DNA from: Oscillospiraceae bacterium
Lineage (GTDB): Bacteria > Bacillota > Clostridia > Oscillospirales > Oscillospiraceae
Reading direction: 5' to 3'
Assembly: GCA_031264545.1 (NCBI GenBank)
Contig: JAISDV010000204.1
Coordinates: 1-32,033 of the forward strand
DNA length: 32,033 bases
This document shows positions 1 to 8,316 of this stretch, in pieces (position 1 is the stretch's first letter; each line of letters begins with the position of its first letter). Made by a program: the position numbers and the translations under genes. The notes below the pieces were generated by a model. It was not told where the DNA came from and made no database searches. It worked only from the letters and a program-made list of their open reading frames with translations.

Positions 1-29
1 CTGAGTCTCAGGCAAGCTTTACAAACAGC

Positions 30-60
30 AAAGGGCCCCCTCTCACGAGGGGGTCCTTTG
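30..60 (+). terminator. Rho-independent terminator-like hairpin of an upstream gene
   Basis: AAAGGGCCCCCTC-TCAC-GAGGGGGTCCTTTG: near-perfect GC-rich stem with short loop, flanked by A/T tracts. Confidence 0.7.
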
Positions 61-171
61 CACCGCCCGTCCCGCGGCGCTTCACGCTAAAAATTCAGGT
101 TCTTACTATTTTCATTGTTGAAACGGCAAAAATTGTGTATGATATTGAGGGCTTGAAGGAGGCGTTTACCT

Positions 172-1041
172 GTGGCGGACAATAATAAAATTCAATTATT
201 TGAAGATCGGCGCATACGCACTGCATGGGACGAGGAAAAAGAGGAATGGTACTTTTCCGTCGTCGACGTGGTCGAGGTACTGACCGGCACTGAGAACCCG
301 CGCCGTTATTGGAGTGACCTGAAACGGAAGCTGAAAGCTGAGGGAAGTCAACTGTACGATGAAATCGTACAGTTGAGAATGACAGCTGAAGACGGTAAAA
401 AGCGGTTTACAGACGCCGCCGACACGGAACAGCTTTTGCGGATCATCCAATCCATCCCGTCGCCGAAAGCGGAGCCGCTGAAAAGGTGGCTCGCCGCCGT
501 GGGGCGCGCGCGTATCGAGGAAACGATCGACCCCGAGCAAGCGATCGACCGCGCTGTTGAAATATACTTAAAAAAGGGCTATAGCGAGGACTGGATACAC
601 CAGCGGCTTTTAACGATCCGTATCCGCAATGACCTCACCGCCGAATGGCAGAAACGCGGCGTTCAGAAAGGCGCGGAATACGCCATATTGACCGACGAAA
701 TAACAAAGGCTTGGGCAGGCATAAACACGCGGCAGTATAAGACCCTTAAAGGCTTGAAAAAAGAGAACCTGCGCGACAATATGAGCGATTTGGAGCTTGT
801 ATTGACCATGCTCGCGGAAGCCACGACGACCGAAATTTCAAAAACCGTCAAGCCGGAAAGCTTTGAGGAAAATCAGCGGACAGCGCGGCGCGGCGGCAGG
901 ATCGCCGGAAACGCCCGCCGCGAGATCGAAGCCGACACGGGCAAGCCCGTTATCACGGAAAAGAACGCCGCGCAGCTCAATACGCTCGTTACGGATATGA
1001 TAGAGGACACGGTCGGCGGCTCCGGCGGGGACGAAAAATAG
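172..1041 (+). CDS. BRO-N domain / DinD-like (antirepressor-type) protein
   Basis: GTG start with SD-like GAAGGAGG; N-terminal 'FSVVDVVEVLTGTENPRRYWSDLKRKL' typical of BRO-N; conserved 'SIPSPKAEPLKRWLA' and C-terminal 'RRGGRIAGNARREIE'. Confidence 0.8.
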   Translation: MADNNKIQLFEDRRIRTAWDEEKEEWYFSVVDVVEVLTGTENPRRYWSDLKRKLKAEGSQLYDEIVQLRMTAEDGKKRFTDAADTEQLLRIIQSIPSPKAEPLKRWLAAVGRARIEETIDPEQAIDRAVEIYLKKGYSEDWIHQRLLTIRIRNDLTAEWQKRGVQKGAEYAILTDEITKAWAGINTRQYKTLKGLKKENLRDNMSDLELVLTMLAEATTTEISKTVKPESFEENQRTARRGGRIAGNARREIEADTGKPVITEKNAAQLNTLVTDMIEDTVGGSGGDEK

Positions 1042-1061
1042 TTTCGCAGAAACTATTTTTT
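1034..1061 (+). terminator. Terminator overlapping the BRO-N stop codon
   Basis: AAAAATAGTTTC-GCA-GAAACTATTTTTT, perfect 12-bp stem with U-rich 3' arm. Confidence 0.75.
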
Positions 1062-1330
1062 ACGCGCAAGTGCGCACTATGTACGCACACACCGTTATTA
1101 TACCCTCAACTTCCGAATTTATCATGATATCGTTTCGCGATTTGTCATAATTTTGATTCCGGATTTATATTATTTTTTGATTTGGTGCAGATATAATAAT
1201 CCCCAAAAACACGCGCATCAGCATGCGAGTTATCCCTTAAATGGTTAAGCTTATTCTCTTTTATGCAGCATGATAAGATAGAAGTGTAAATAATAAAAGA
1301 AGAATTTGTAAAATATATTTACACACAGTG

Positions 1331-1359
1331 TTGTATTGTTGGTGCAGATATGCTATAAT
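1331..1359 (+). promoter_or_regulatory. Putative sigma-A promoter of the XRE-Panacea operon
   Basis: TTGTAT-N17-TATAAT, 30 bp upstream of the ATG at 1389. Confidence 0.6.
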
Positions 1360-1388
1360 GATTCCAGAAAAAAGAAAGGAGCCGGATC

Positions 1389-2108
1389 ATGAGCGGCAGC
1401 TTGTCAAATCATATTGAACAGGCGCGTTTGGCGCGCGGATATACGCAGGAGCAGGTGGCTCACGCTATAGGCGTTAGCCGTCCTACCTATATCAATATCG
1501 AGTCTGGTAAAAAAGAGCTTACAGTCCGTCAGGCGGAAGCCTTGTCTTCCATGCTGAGAATTAATATGGATGACATACTGGGCGTGGCCGACGGAACATC
1601 CGTATTTTCTGATATTCTTAAGTCTACCGAAAAATATAAGCAAATGATTCTAAACGCGCTAAAATATGGCGCCGGCGAAGATGGTAAGATTACTAAAACG
1701 AAACTTGCTAAATTGGTCTATCTGGCAGACTTCATCTGGTATTATCTCAACGCATCGCCAATGTCCGGCATGACGTACCGCAAACTGCCGCGCGGGCCTG
1801 TTGCGGACGTGTATTTCCGGGCCTTAGACGAATTAGAGGAAGACGGCACAATTATCCGCGAGCCAAAGGGAAATGCGATTCTGTTCTCTCTCATAGAAAA
1901 GGAGGCCCCTTCCGGCAGCTTGTCAGACGAGGAGCTTAAGCTTATAGAAAAGATTGGGACGGCGTGGCGCGGTAAGTCTACCGACGATATTGTGAACTTT
2001 ACACGTGAGCAGTTACCCTGGCAGATTTGCAGAGATGGTGAAGTCATTCCATACGGTCTGATTACTCAGGAAGAGCCTGAGCGTGTCTATGGAACGATTC
2101 AATTATAG
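1389..2108 (+). CDS. XRE-type HTH fused to Panacea (DUF4065/SocA-like) domain; putative antitoxin
   Basis: N-terminal 'LARGYTQEQVAHAIGVSRPTYINIESGKKELTVRQAEAL' is XRE HTH; 'ITKTKLAKLVYLADFIWYYLNASPMSGMTYRKLPRGPVADVY' is DUF4065/Panacea-like. Confidence 0.85.
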   Translation: MSGSLSNHIEQARLARGYTQEQVAHAIGVSRPTYINIESGKKELTVRQAEALSSMLRINMDDILGVADGTSVFSDILKSTEKYKQMILNALKYGAGEDGKITKTKLAKLVYLADFIWYYLNASPMSGMTYRKLPRGPVADVYFRALDELEEDGTIIREPKGNAILFSLIEKEAPSGSLSDEELKLIEKIGTAWRGKSTDDIVNFTREQLPWQICRDGEVIPYGLITQEEPERVYGTIQL

Positions 2109-2490
2109 GGTTCGGATTGAGCCTTTTGCGGAAAGGCATTACATTAAGAAATTCCAAAAAGCGTATAAAGAGAAGTGGCTTGCTACTGAGCGAACACTTA
2201 TCGCAGTCTGTGAGCGCATAGACAACATGCTGCAGTATAATCGTGCCGATCTTATATCAAACGCCGGTTGTTATAAGTTGGTTAAACTTGATTTTGCTGT
2301 CGAGGGTACTCGCATGTCGCCGAAAGCTTCCGGCAATAGGTGCATTTTGACCGTCGATGAGGATACACGGGAAGTAAAGATACTGCTTGTCTATTCAAAA
2401 AATGAAATTTCTTCACCAAATGAGGCGCAAAAGTGGAAAAGCATTATCAAGGGTGAGTATAGAGAGCTTGCTGAACGCTTTAGTCTGTAG
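2083..2490 (+). CDS. Small protein overlapping the Panacea gene; putative RelE/HigB-superfamily-like toxin
   Basis: 26-nt overlap with upstream stop; 'CYKLVKLDFAVEGTRMSPKASGNRCILTVDEDTREVKILLVYSKNEI' resembles the RelE-fold beta-sheet region; GTG 2083 or ATG 2089 start. Confidence 0.6.
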   Translation: MSMERFNYRVRIEPFAERHYIKKFQKAYKEKWLATERTLIAVCERIDNMLQYNRADLISNAGCYKLVKLDFAVEGTRMSPKASGNRCILTVDEDTREVKILLVYSKNEISSPNEAQKWKSIIKGEYRELAERFSL

Positions 2491-2528
2491 TGTTGTATCC
2501 TGCTGGTTTAGAACCTGCATGCATAAAC

Positions 2529-2585
2529 GCTTTTAACGATCCGTATCCGTATTAAAACCTCCTCTCAGTGAAAAAGCGACCCCTC
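2529..2585 (+). pseudogene. Decayed fragment of a BRO-N/DinD-like gene
   Basis: 21 nt identical to 606-626 of the BRO-N CDS (GCTTTTAACGATCCGTATCCG), followed by degraded similarity (ACCTC...GTGAAAAAGCG vs ACCTCACCGCCGAATGGCAGAAACGCG). Confidence 0.55.
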
Positions 2586-2630
2586 CAAAACGCAGGACCG
2601 CCCTTTGGTTTTAGAACTTGTATTCATCGC

Positions 2631-3479
2631 TCACTCCCTGAAATGCACGTGGCTGTTGATATGGTCGATGCAGAAGCAATGGTAGCCCGCGCATCTGGAG
2701 CAGAAGCGGAATTCCAGCTCAGGATGATCCCTGTCCGTTCTGCCGCAGACCTCGCACTTGCGGCTATAGGGCTTACTGGCCTGCTCCCGGGCGTACTGCC
2801 GCGCCGCGTTTTTGAAGTCGACGGTCTTCTGCCGCTGCTTCACCGACGACGGGCTGAGCTTATCGAACAGCCAGCCGCCGCAGAACAGCAGATAGTTGAG
2901 CACCGCGACGACAGGAAGAAGGTTCACCGGAAAAGGCCTGAAAATCACGGCAAACGCAAAAAAGGCGGCGTCTAAATAGGCCAGCCACTTGACCTTGACG
3001 GGGATGACGAAAAACAGCAGCACGACCGTATCGGGATAAAGCGTAGCGAAGGAAAAGAACATGGAAAGGTTGATATAGGACGCGGTGATATCGATGCCCG
3101 ACCCCCTGACCAGCCACATCAGCGTGCCGTAAAGGATGTTGAGCAGCATGCCGATAAGGTAGTAGATCGTAAACTTGCCCGAGCCCCACCGCCGTTCCAG
3201 CGCGCTTCCGATCCAGTAATAGAAATAAAGCGCGATCAGCAGCCAAAAGCCGTCCTGCTCGGGAATAAGCACAAAGCTCAGCAGCCGCCAGACCTCTCCC
3301 CTGGTGAAAATAAACTCCGCGTTGAACGTAAGCAGCGGCCGCAGCATGCTTGTCGTGTCCATAATGCCGAATAACCAGACGACCGCATTCCCGATGACGA
3401 TATAAAGCATCAGGTTCGGTAGTCCAAAACGTGGGTGCGTCAGGCAGAAGCGGTCGATCCGCCGCATAATGCGCTTCAT
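2631..3479 (-). CDS. Rhomboid-like multi-pass membrane protein with C-terminal Cys/His zinc-ribbon
   Basis: Rhomboid-like TM layout, 'GEVWRLLSFVLIP', 'FFVIPVKVKWLAYLDA'; C-terminal 'CEVCGRTDRDHPELEFRFCSRCAGYHCFCIDH'. Confidence 0.7.
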   Translation of the reverse strand: MKRIMRRIDRFCLTHPRFGLPNLMLYIVIGNAVVWLFGIMDTTSMLRPLLTFNAEFIFTRGEVWRLLSFVLIPEQDGFWLLIALYFYYWIGSALERRWGSGKFTIYYLIGMLLNILYGTLMWLVRGSGIDITASYINLSMFFSFATLYPDTVVLLFFVIPVKVKWLAYLDAAFFAFAVIFRPFPVNLLPVVAVLNYLLFCGGWLFDKLSPSSVKQRQKTVDFKNAARQYAREQASKPYSRKCEVCGRTDRDHPELEFRFCSRCAGYHCFCIDHINSHVHFRE

Positions 3480-3816
3480 AGCGTCGGTCCCTCCGATCGG
3501 AAGTGGTCTTGCTCCGGGTAATAAGATGATACCCTTTTTTTGCCCGGGTGTCTATGATATTTTTGTAAATTCAGCCATTACGGCTGCCAAAAGACATGAG
3601 GCAGACGCCAAGCCGGACCAAACCGGGCGACCGAATTCGGACTTTGAAATATTATGCTTTAAGTCCGGGCGCAAATATGCTATGATAGCTTAACGTTGTA
3701 TCCGTACCGGCGGGGCCGGCGGACGGGATACGCGTTCCGCCCGCCGCTGTGCGAGCATGATATATGGAAGGTACAGCTCCCGGCAAATGACCGACAGAGA
3801 CGAAAAGAGGCAGGCT

Positions 3817-5016
3817 ATGCGCAGAAATTACACAAACAGGGTTTTCACCTCCGAATCCGTTACGGAGGGGCATCCGGACAAAATGTGCGATCAGATATCC
3901 GACGCCGTTCTGGATACGATCATTGAAAAAGACAAAAAGGCGCGCGTCGCCTGTGAATGCATAACAACGACCGGCATGGTCGCGGTCTTCGGTGAGATCA
4001 CGACGGACTGCTATGTGGACATTCCCGCCATTGTGCGCAAAACCGTCCGCGAGATCGGCTATGACAACCCGGAATACGGCTTTGACTGTAAAACCTGTGC
4101 GGTGCTCAGCTCAATCGACGAGCAAAGCCCGGATATTGCCCTCGGCGTCGACCATGCGCTCGAAGCCAGGTCGGGCGAGGCCGACTACGACGGCGCGGAT
4201 ACCGGCGCCGGTGACCAGGGTATGATGTTCGGCTTCGCCTGCGACGAGACGCCGGAGCTGATGCCCGCGCCGATTTCCCTGGCGCATAAGCTCTCCCGCC
4301 GCCTTGCCGAGCTTCGCAAATCCGGTGAGCTGAACTGGCTGCGGCCGGACGGCAAAACGCAGGTCACCGTACAATACGGTGCGGACGGCGCCGTCGAGCG
4401 CGTTCCCGCCGTCGTCGTCTCCGCTCAGCACGGCCCCGATGCGGACATCGGCGTTCTGCGCGAGGCCGTCATGGAAACCGTGATAAAGCCCGTCATCCCC
4501 GCGGGACTCATCGACGGGAATACGAAATTCTTCATCAACCCCACCGGCCGCTTCGTCGTCGGCGGGCCCGTCGGCGATTCCGGCCTGACCGGGCGCAAGA
4601 TCATCGTCGACACCTACGGCGGCTACGCCTGTCACGGCGGCGGCTGCTTCTCCGGAAAGGACCCCACCAAGGTTGACCGGAGCGCCGCCTATATGGCGCG
4701 CTATGTTGCCAAGAACCTTGTCGCCGCCGGTCTGGCCAGCCGGTGCCAGATCGAGCTCGCCTACGCGATCGGGGTCGCAAGCCCCGTCTCCGTCGTGGTC
4801 GACACGCAGGGCACAGGCCGTATCCCCGACGAGCGCATCGCTGAAATCGTATCCGTCTGCTTCGACCTGCGGCCGGCAAGGATCATCAAAAAGCTCGACC
4901 TGCTGCGTCCGATCTACCGGCAGCTTGCGGCCTACGGGCATTTCGGCCGGACGGATATCGACCTGCCCTGGGAGCGCACGGACCTGTCCGAGGTCCTGCG
5001 CGAACGCGCAAGATGA
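3817..5016 (+). CDS. metK: S-adenosylmethionine synthetase
   Basis: '[24 protein letters not shown]', '[21 protein letters not shown]', '[15 protein letters not shown]'; ATG at 3817 preferred over the ORF-track start 3757. Confidence 0.97.
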   Translation: MRRNYTNRVFTSESVTEGHPDKMCDQISDAVLDTIIEKDKKARVACECITTTGMVAVFGEITTDCYVDIPAIVRKTVREIGYDNPEYGFDCKTCAVLSSIDEQSPDIALGVDHALEARSGEADYDGADTGAGDQGMMFGFACDETPELMPAPISLAHKLSRRLAELRKSGELNWLRPDGKTQVTVQYGADGAVERVPAVVVSAQHGPDADIGVLREAVMETVIKPVIPAGLIDGNTKFFINPTGRFVVGGPVGDSGLTGRKIIVDTYGGYACHGGGCFSGKDPTKVDRSAAYMARYVAKNLVAAGLASRCQIELAYAIGVASPVSVVVDTQGTGRIPDERIAEIVSVCFDLRPARIIKKLDLLRPIYRQLAAYGHFGRTDIDLPWERTDLSEVLRERAR

Positions 5017-5043
5017 CCGAAAAAACGGGCTTGGAGATATCCG

Positions 5044-5796
5044 ATGGATTTTGAAAACGACCGCGAGGACCTGATCGAGGGGCGAAACGCCGTTATCGAG
5101 GCGCTCCGCGCAGGCAGAACAATCGACAAAATATTTATTCAGAAGGGCGAGACGGACAAGACCCTCGGACATATCGCCTCGAAAGCGCGGGACGCCGGCG
5201 TCGTCGTGGTCGACGCGGATAAAAGAAAGCTCGACGCACTGAGCAAGACGCACGCGCATCAGGGTGTCGTCGCGCTGACCGCTGTGCGGGAATACTGCAC
5301 TGTCGCGGACCTTCTGGCAACCGCCGCCGTGCGGAACGAGCCGCCTTTCATCGTCGCCTGCGACGAGCTGAGCGACCCGCATAATCTCGGTGCGGTCATC
5401 CGGACGGCTGAGGCCGCCGGCGTCCACGGCATCGTCATTCCCAAGCGGCGCAGCGCCGGACTGACCGCCATCGTCGGCAAAACGAGCGCGGGGGCGGCCG
5501 AGCACATGGCGGTCGCGCGCGTAGCGAATCTCAGCGCCGCGCTGCGCGAGCTGAAAGAGGCCGGGGTCTGGATATTCGGCGCCGCGGCGGAGGGCGCAAG
5601 CCCGCTCTGGAAAACCGATCTGAAAGGGCCGGTCTGTCTCGTTATCGGTTCCGAGGGCAGCGGCATTTCAAGGCTTATTCGGGAAAATTGCGATTTTCTC
5701 GTGCGCATCCCCATGAAGGGTCAAATCTCCTCCCTCAACGCGAGTACGGCGGCGGCTGTCCTCATCTATGAGGCCTTGCGCCAGCGGGGCGTTTAG
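5044..5796 (+). CDS. rlmB: 23S rRNA (guanosine-2'-O-)-methyltransferase, RlmB/TrmH (SpoU) family
   Basis: 'DLIEGRNAVIEALRAGRTIDKIFI', 'DPHNLGAVIRTAEAAGVHGIVIPKRRSAGLT', 'VIGSEGSGISRLIRENCD..IPMKGQISSLNASTAAAVLIYE'. Confidence 0.93.
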   Translation: MDFENDREDLIEGRNAVIEALRAGRTIDKIFIQKGETDKTLGHIASKARDAGVVVVDADKRKLDALSKTHAHQGVVALTAVREYCTVADLLATAAVRNEPPFIVACDELSDPHNLGAVIRTAEAAGVHGIVIPKRRSAGLTAIVGKTSAGAAEHMAVARVANLSAALRELKEAGVWIFGAAAEGASPLWKTDLKGPVCLVIGSEGSGISRLIRENCDFLVRIPMKGQISSLNASTAAAVLIYEALRQRGV

Positions 5797-5862
5797 CGAC
5801 CGGTCCGTCAATAATCCGACGACCGTCCGCTTCGGGACGGAAGTTGCACATCAGGGTGCGAT

Positions 5863-8103
5863 ATGGATAATTTTACCTACGAAAAGAATAGCGATCCGGA
5901 AGACAGCGCCGAGCTTTCCGTCGATTCCATTCTGGCCGAGTTTAAGGCGGAAGAGCAGGTTGAGGCGCTTATCGGAGGCGCGGTCTCGGAAGCTGCGGCC
6001 GTCTCAGTCACAGAAGCCGCTGTTTCCGCCGCCACCGGTGAGTCCGCCGCGGATTTCACCGCGCCGCAGCCGGAGTCCGCTCAGGCCGGGACGGATTTTT
6101 CTCTTGACGATTTGCTGGAGGACGCCAGATATTATGAGCCCGATGCTCCGGGCGACGTGCAGGCGCGGGGCACGGACAGACGCGCCGCCGCGCCGCCGGC
6201 GGACGGGACTGCCACAGTCATTTTTGAGAAGATCCCAAGGACGGATGAGGACGCGGTCTGGGCGGAGAGTTCGGAAGCTGCCCGGGAGCGGGATAAATAT
6301 GCGCCGCGCCGCGAATACGCCCTGCCGGAGGACGGTGAGGATGCTGGGCCCGCCGCGCGGGAAGGCGGCGTTAACCCGCTGATCACCCTCATCGCCGCAG
6401 CCTCGGCAAAACGCGCGGAAAAGCGCCGGACAGAGCGGGCACGGAAGGCGCGGGAGGAAAAGGGCCTTCCGCCCGAAATGCGCCCGGAAAAGGCGGCTCT
6501 GCTTTATATGGATCAGGCCGCCGCCATTCGCCTGCGGCTGCTGCTCTCGGTTTTTCTCAGCCTTACGCTCGTCTGGCTGAGCTACGGCCTTCCCGCTATG
6601 GGCAGCCTCGGTTCCAGCGGCTATGTGCGGACGCTGGTTTGTCTGATACTGATGCTCGTTTCGATGGTCGTGGGGCTTGACATTGTAACGACAGGTCTTA
6701 TGACCCTGTTCGCCAAAAAGCCCGGTCCGGAATCCCTCGTTGTGCTGTCCTGCCTTTTTTCCGCGGCGGACGCGGCCTATATCCTCGTCTCCGGCAACAC
6801 GGCGGACGGACTGCCTTTCTGCGCCGTTTCCGCCCTCTCGCTCAGCTTTGCCCTCTGGGGCGCCTACCTGAACTGCCGTAGCTTTGTGCTGAGCTTCCAC
6901 ACCGCGGCGCTTGCGAAGTCCCCCTCGGTCATCCTCTCCGAGGAAGGCGGTGAGGCGTTCGGCCGCGTCCTCGTCAAGGTCCAGCGCCCTGTTACGGGCT
7001 TTGTGCGGAAGAGCGAAGAGGCGGACGTTTTTGAAAAGGCCTTCCGGCTCTTTTCGCCGCTGCTGATCGCCTTTGCGGCAATACTCAGCCTGTTCTGCTT
7101 CCTGGCCGGCAAGGGCTGCGACAATCTGACGCACACGCTCTCGGCGGCCTTTTCGGTCTGTGCGTCGTTTTCCGCCGTGTTCGGCTTTGCGCTGCCCTTC
7201 TATGTGCTCACAAAGCGGCTCGCGCGCAGCGGCGCGGCAGTCGCGGGCTACGCGGGCTGCTCCGAGCTGGGCAGGGTCAATCCGGTCGTCGTCAAGGACG
7301 GGGATATTTTCCCCATTCGGACGCTTTCCATCGCCAATGTGACGATACCCGAGGGCTTTTACCCGGATAAGGTCATCTCTTACACTGCCAGTATGGTTGC
7401 CGCCGCCGGAATGGGCATCGCCCCGGTTTTTACGGAGCTGATGAAGAAAAACGGCTGCAGCATGAAAAAGGTCGAGGATTTCGCCTGCCACGAGGGCGGC
7501 GGTATCATCGCGCGGATAAACGGCGACCGGGTTTATATCGGTTCATCGAGCTTTATGCAGCTCATGGGCATACGCGCCGACAAGGGCGCGGGCTCACAGA
7601 GCGCCGTGTACACCGCGATAAACGACGCGCCCGCCGGCATATTCGAGATAAATTACGTCCCGGTCTCGTCCGTTCAGCGGGGGCTCGTCACGCTCCTGCG
7701 CGGCAGCACGGAGCCGGTTTTCGCCGTAAGGGATTTTAATATCACGCCCCTGCTTGTCCGGCAGAAGTTTCGTCTGCCCAGAGAGAGCTACGACTTTCCC
7801 TCCTTTGCAGACCGCTATGCGATCTCTTCCGCAGAGACCGAGGCCGGCGGCAGCGTCGTCGCCATGTTCGCCCGCGGGGGCCTGAATGCCGTCGCCGGGC
7901 TGGTAAAGCGCGGCAAAGCGCTCTATAACGGGCTTCTGCTGTGCGCCGTGCTCTCGGTTCTCGGCGCGTTCGCGGGCCTGCTCCTGATGCTCTCGATGTG
8001 CTGGACCGGGGCCTACGGCTCAGCCGGCGTCACCAACGCAATCTCGTTCATGCTGCTCTGGCTGGTGCCGGTGCTTGTGATCGCCATCGGCCAGAGAAGA
8101 TAG
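5863..8103 (+). CDS. Large membrane protein resembling a catalytically degenerate P-type (P1B-like) ATPase with acidic disordered N-terminus
   Basis: TM segments plus 'GRVNPVVVKDGDIFP' at the position expected for DKTGT, and an N-domain-like 'HEGGGIIARINGDRVYIGSSSFMQLMGI'; no DKTGT or GDGxND motif seen. Confidence 0.65.
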   Translation: MDNFTYEKNSDPEDSAELSVDSILAEFKAEEQVEALIGGAVSEAAAVSVTEAAVSAATGESAADFTAPQPESAQAGTDFSLDDLLEDARYYEPDAPGDVQARGTDRRAAAPPADGTATVIFEKIPRTDEDAVWAESSEAARERDKYAPRREYALPEDGEDAGPAAREGGVNPLITLIAAASAKRAEKRRTERARKAREEKGLPPEMRPEKAALLYMDQAAAIRLRLLLSVFLSLTLVWLSYGLPAMGSLGSSGYVRTLVCLILMLVSMVVGLDIVTTGLMTLFAKKPGPESLVVLSCLFSAADAAYILVSGNTADGLPFCAVSALSLSFALWGAYLNCRSFVLSFHTAALAKSPSVILSEEGGEAFGRVLVKVQRPVTGFVRKSEEADVFEKAFRLFSPLLIAFAAILSLFCFLAGKGCDNLTHTLSAAFSVCASFSAVFGFALPFYVLTKRLARSGAAVAGYAGCSELGRVNPVVVKDGDIFPIRTLSIANVTIPEGFYPDKVISYTASMVAAAGMGIAPVFTELMKKNGCSMKKVEDFACHEGGGIIARINGDRVYIGSSSFMQLMGIRADKGAGSQSAVYTAINDAPAGIFEINYVPVSSVQRGLVTLLRGSTEPVFAVRDFNITPLLVRQKFRLPRESYDFPSFADRYAISSAETEAGGSVVAMFARGGLNAVAGLVKRGKALYNGLLLCAVLSVLGAFAGLLLMLSMCWTGAYGSAGVTNAISFMLLWLVPVLVIAIGQRR

Positions 8104-8120
8104 ACCGTCCCGGCACGCCG

Positions 8121-8167
8121 GGGCAGCGGGCACGCCGAAGCTTCCGGCGGGTCCGCTGCCCTTTTTT
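8121..8167 (+). terminator. Rho-independent terminator
   Basis: GGGCAGCGG...CCGCTGCCC followed by TTTTTT. Confidence 0.85.
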
Positions 8168-8228
8168 CGGAAAGGGCGCCATACGACGAAAATGACGAAG
8201 ACGCCCGTACTTTAACCTAAAAATATTG

Positions 8229-8257
8229 TTGCAAACGCCACTTTGCTTGTGTATAAT
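8229..8257 (+). promoter_or_regulatory. Sigma-A promoter upstream of the EF-G-like gene
   Basis: TTGCAA-N17-TATAAT. Confidence 0.65.
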
Positions 8258-8316
8258 CTTATTGTATGAGCTTTAACATCAGGTTAATATAAATTCAAGT
8301 AAGGAGAACCCCCAAC

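Noticed and set aside
3600-3816. Possible SAM riboswitch before metK
   Set aside because: I could not find the SAM-I core or a following terminator; no support beyond gene identity
4111-5505. 464-aa antisense ORF over metK and rlmB
   Set aside because: Spans two genes with unambiguous conserved products on the other strand
6004-7491. 495-aa antisense ORF opposite the pseudo-P-type ATPase gene
   Set aside because: Arg/Gly/His-rich low-complexity translation typical of a shadow frame; the plus-strand frame has coherent TM and domain signatures
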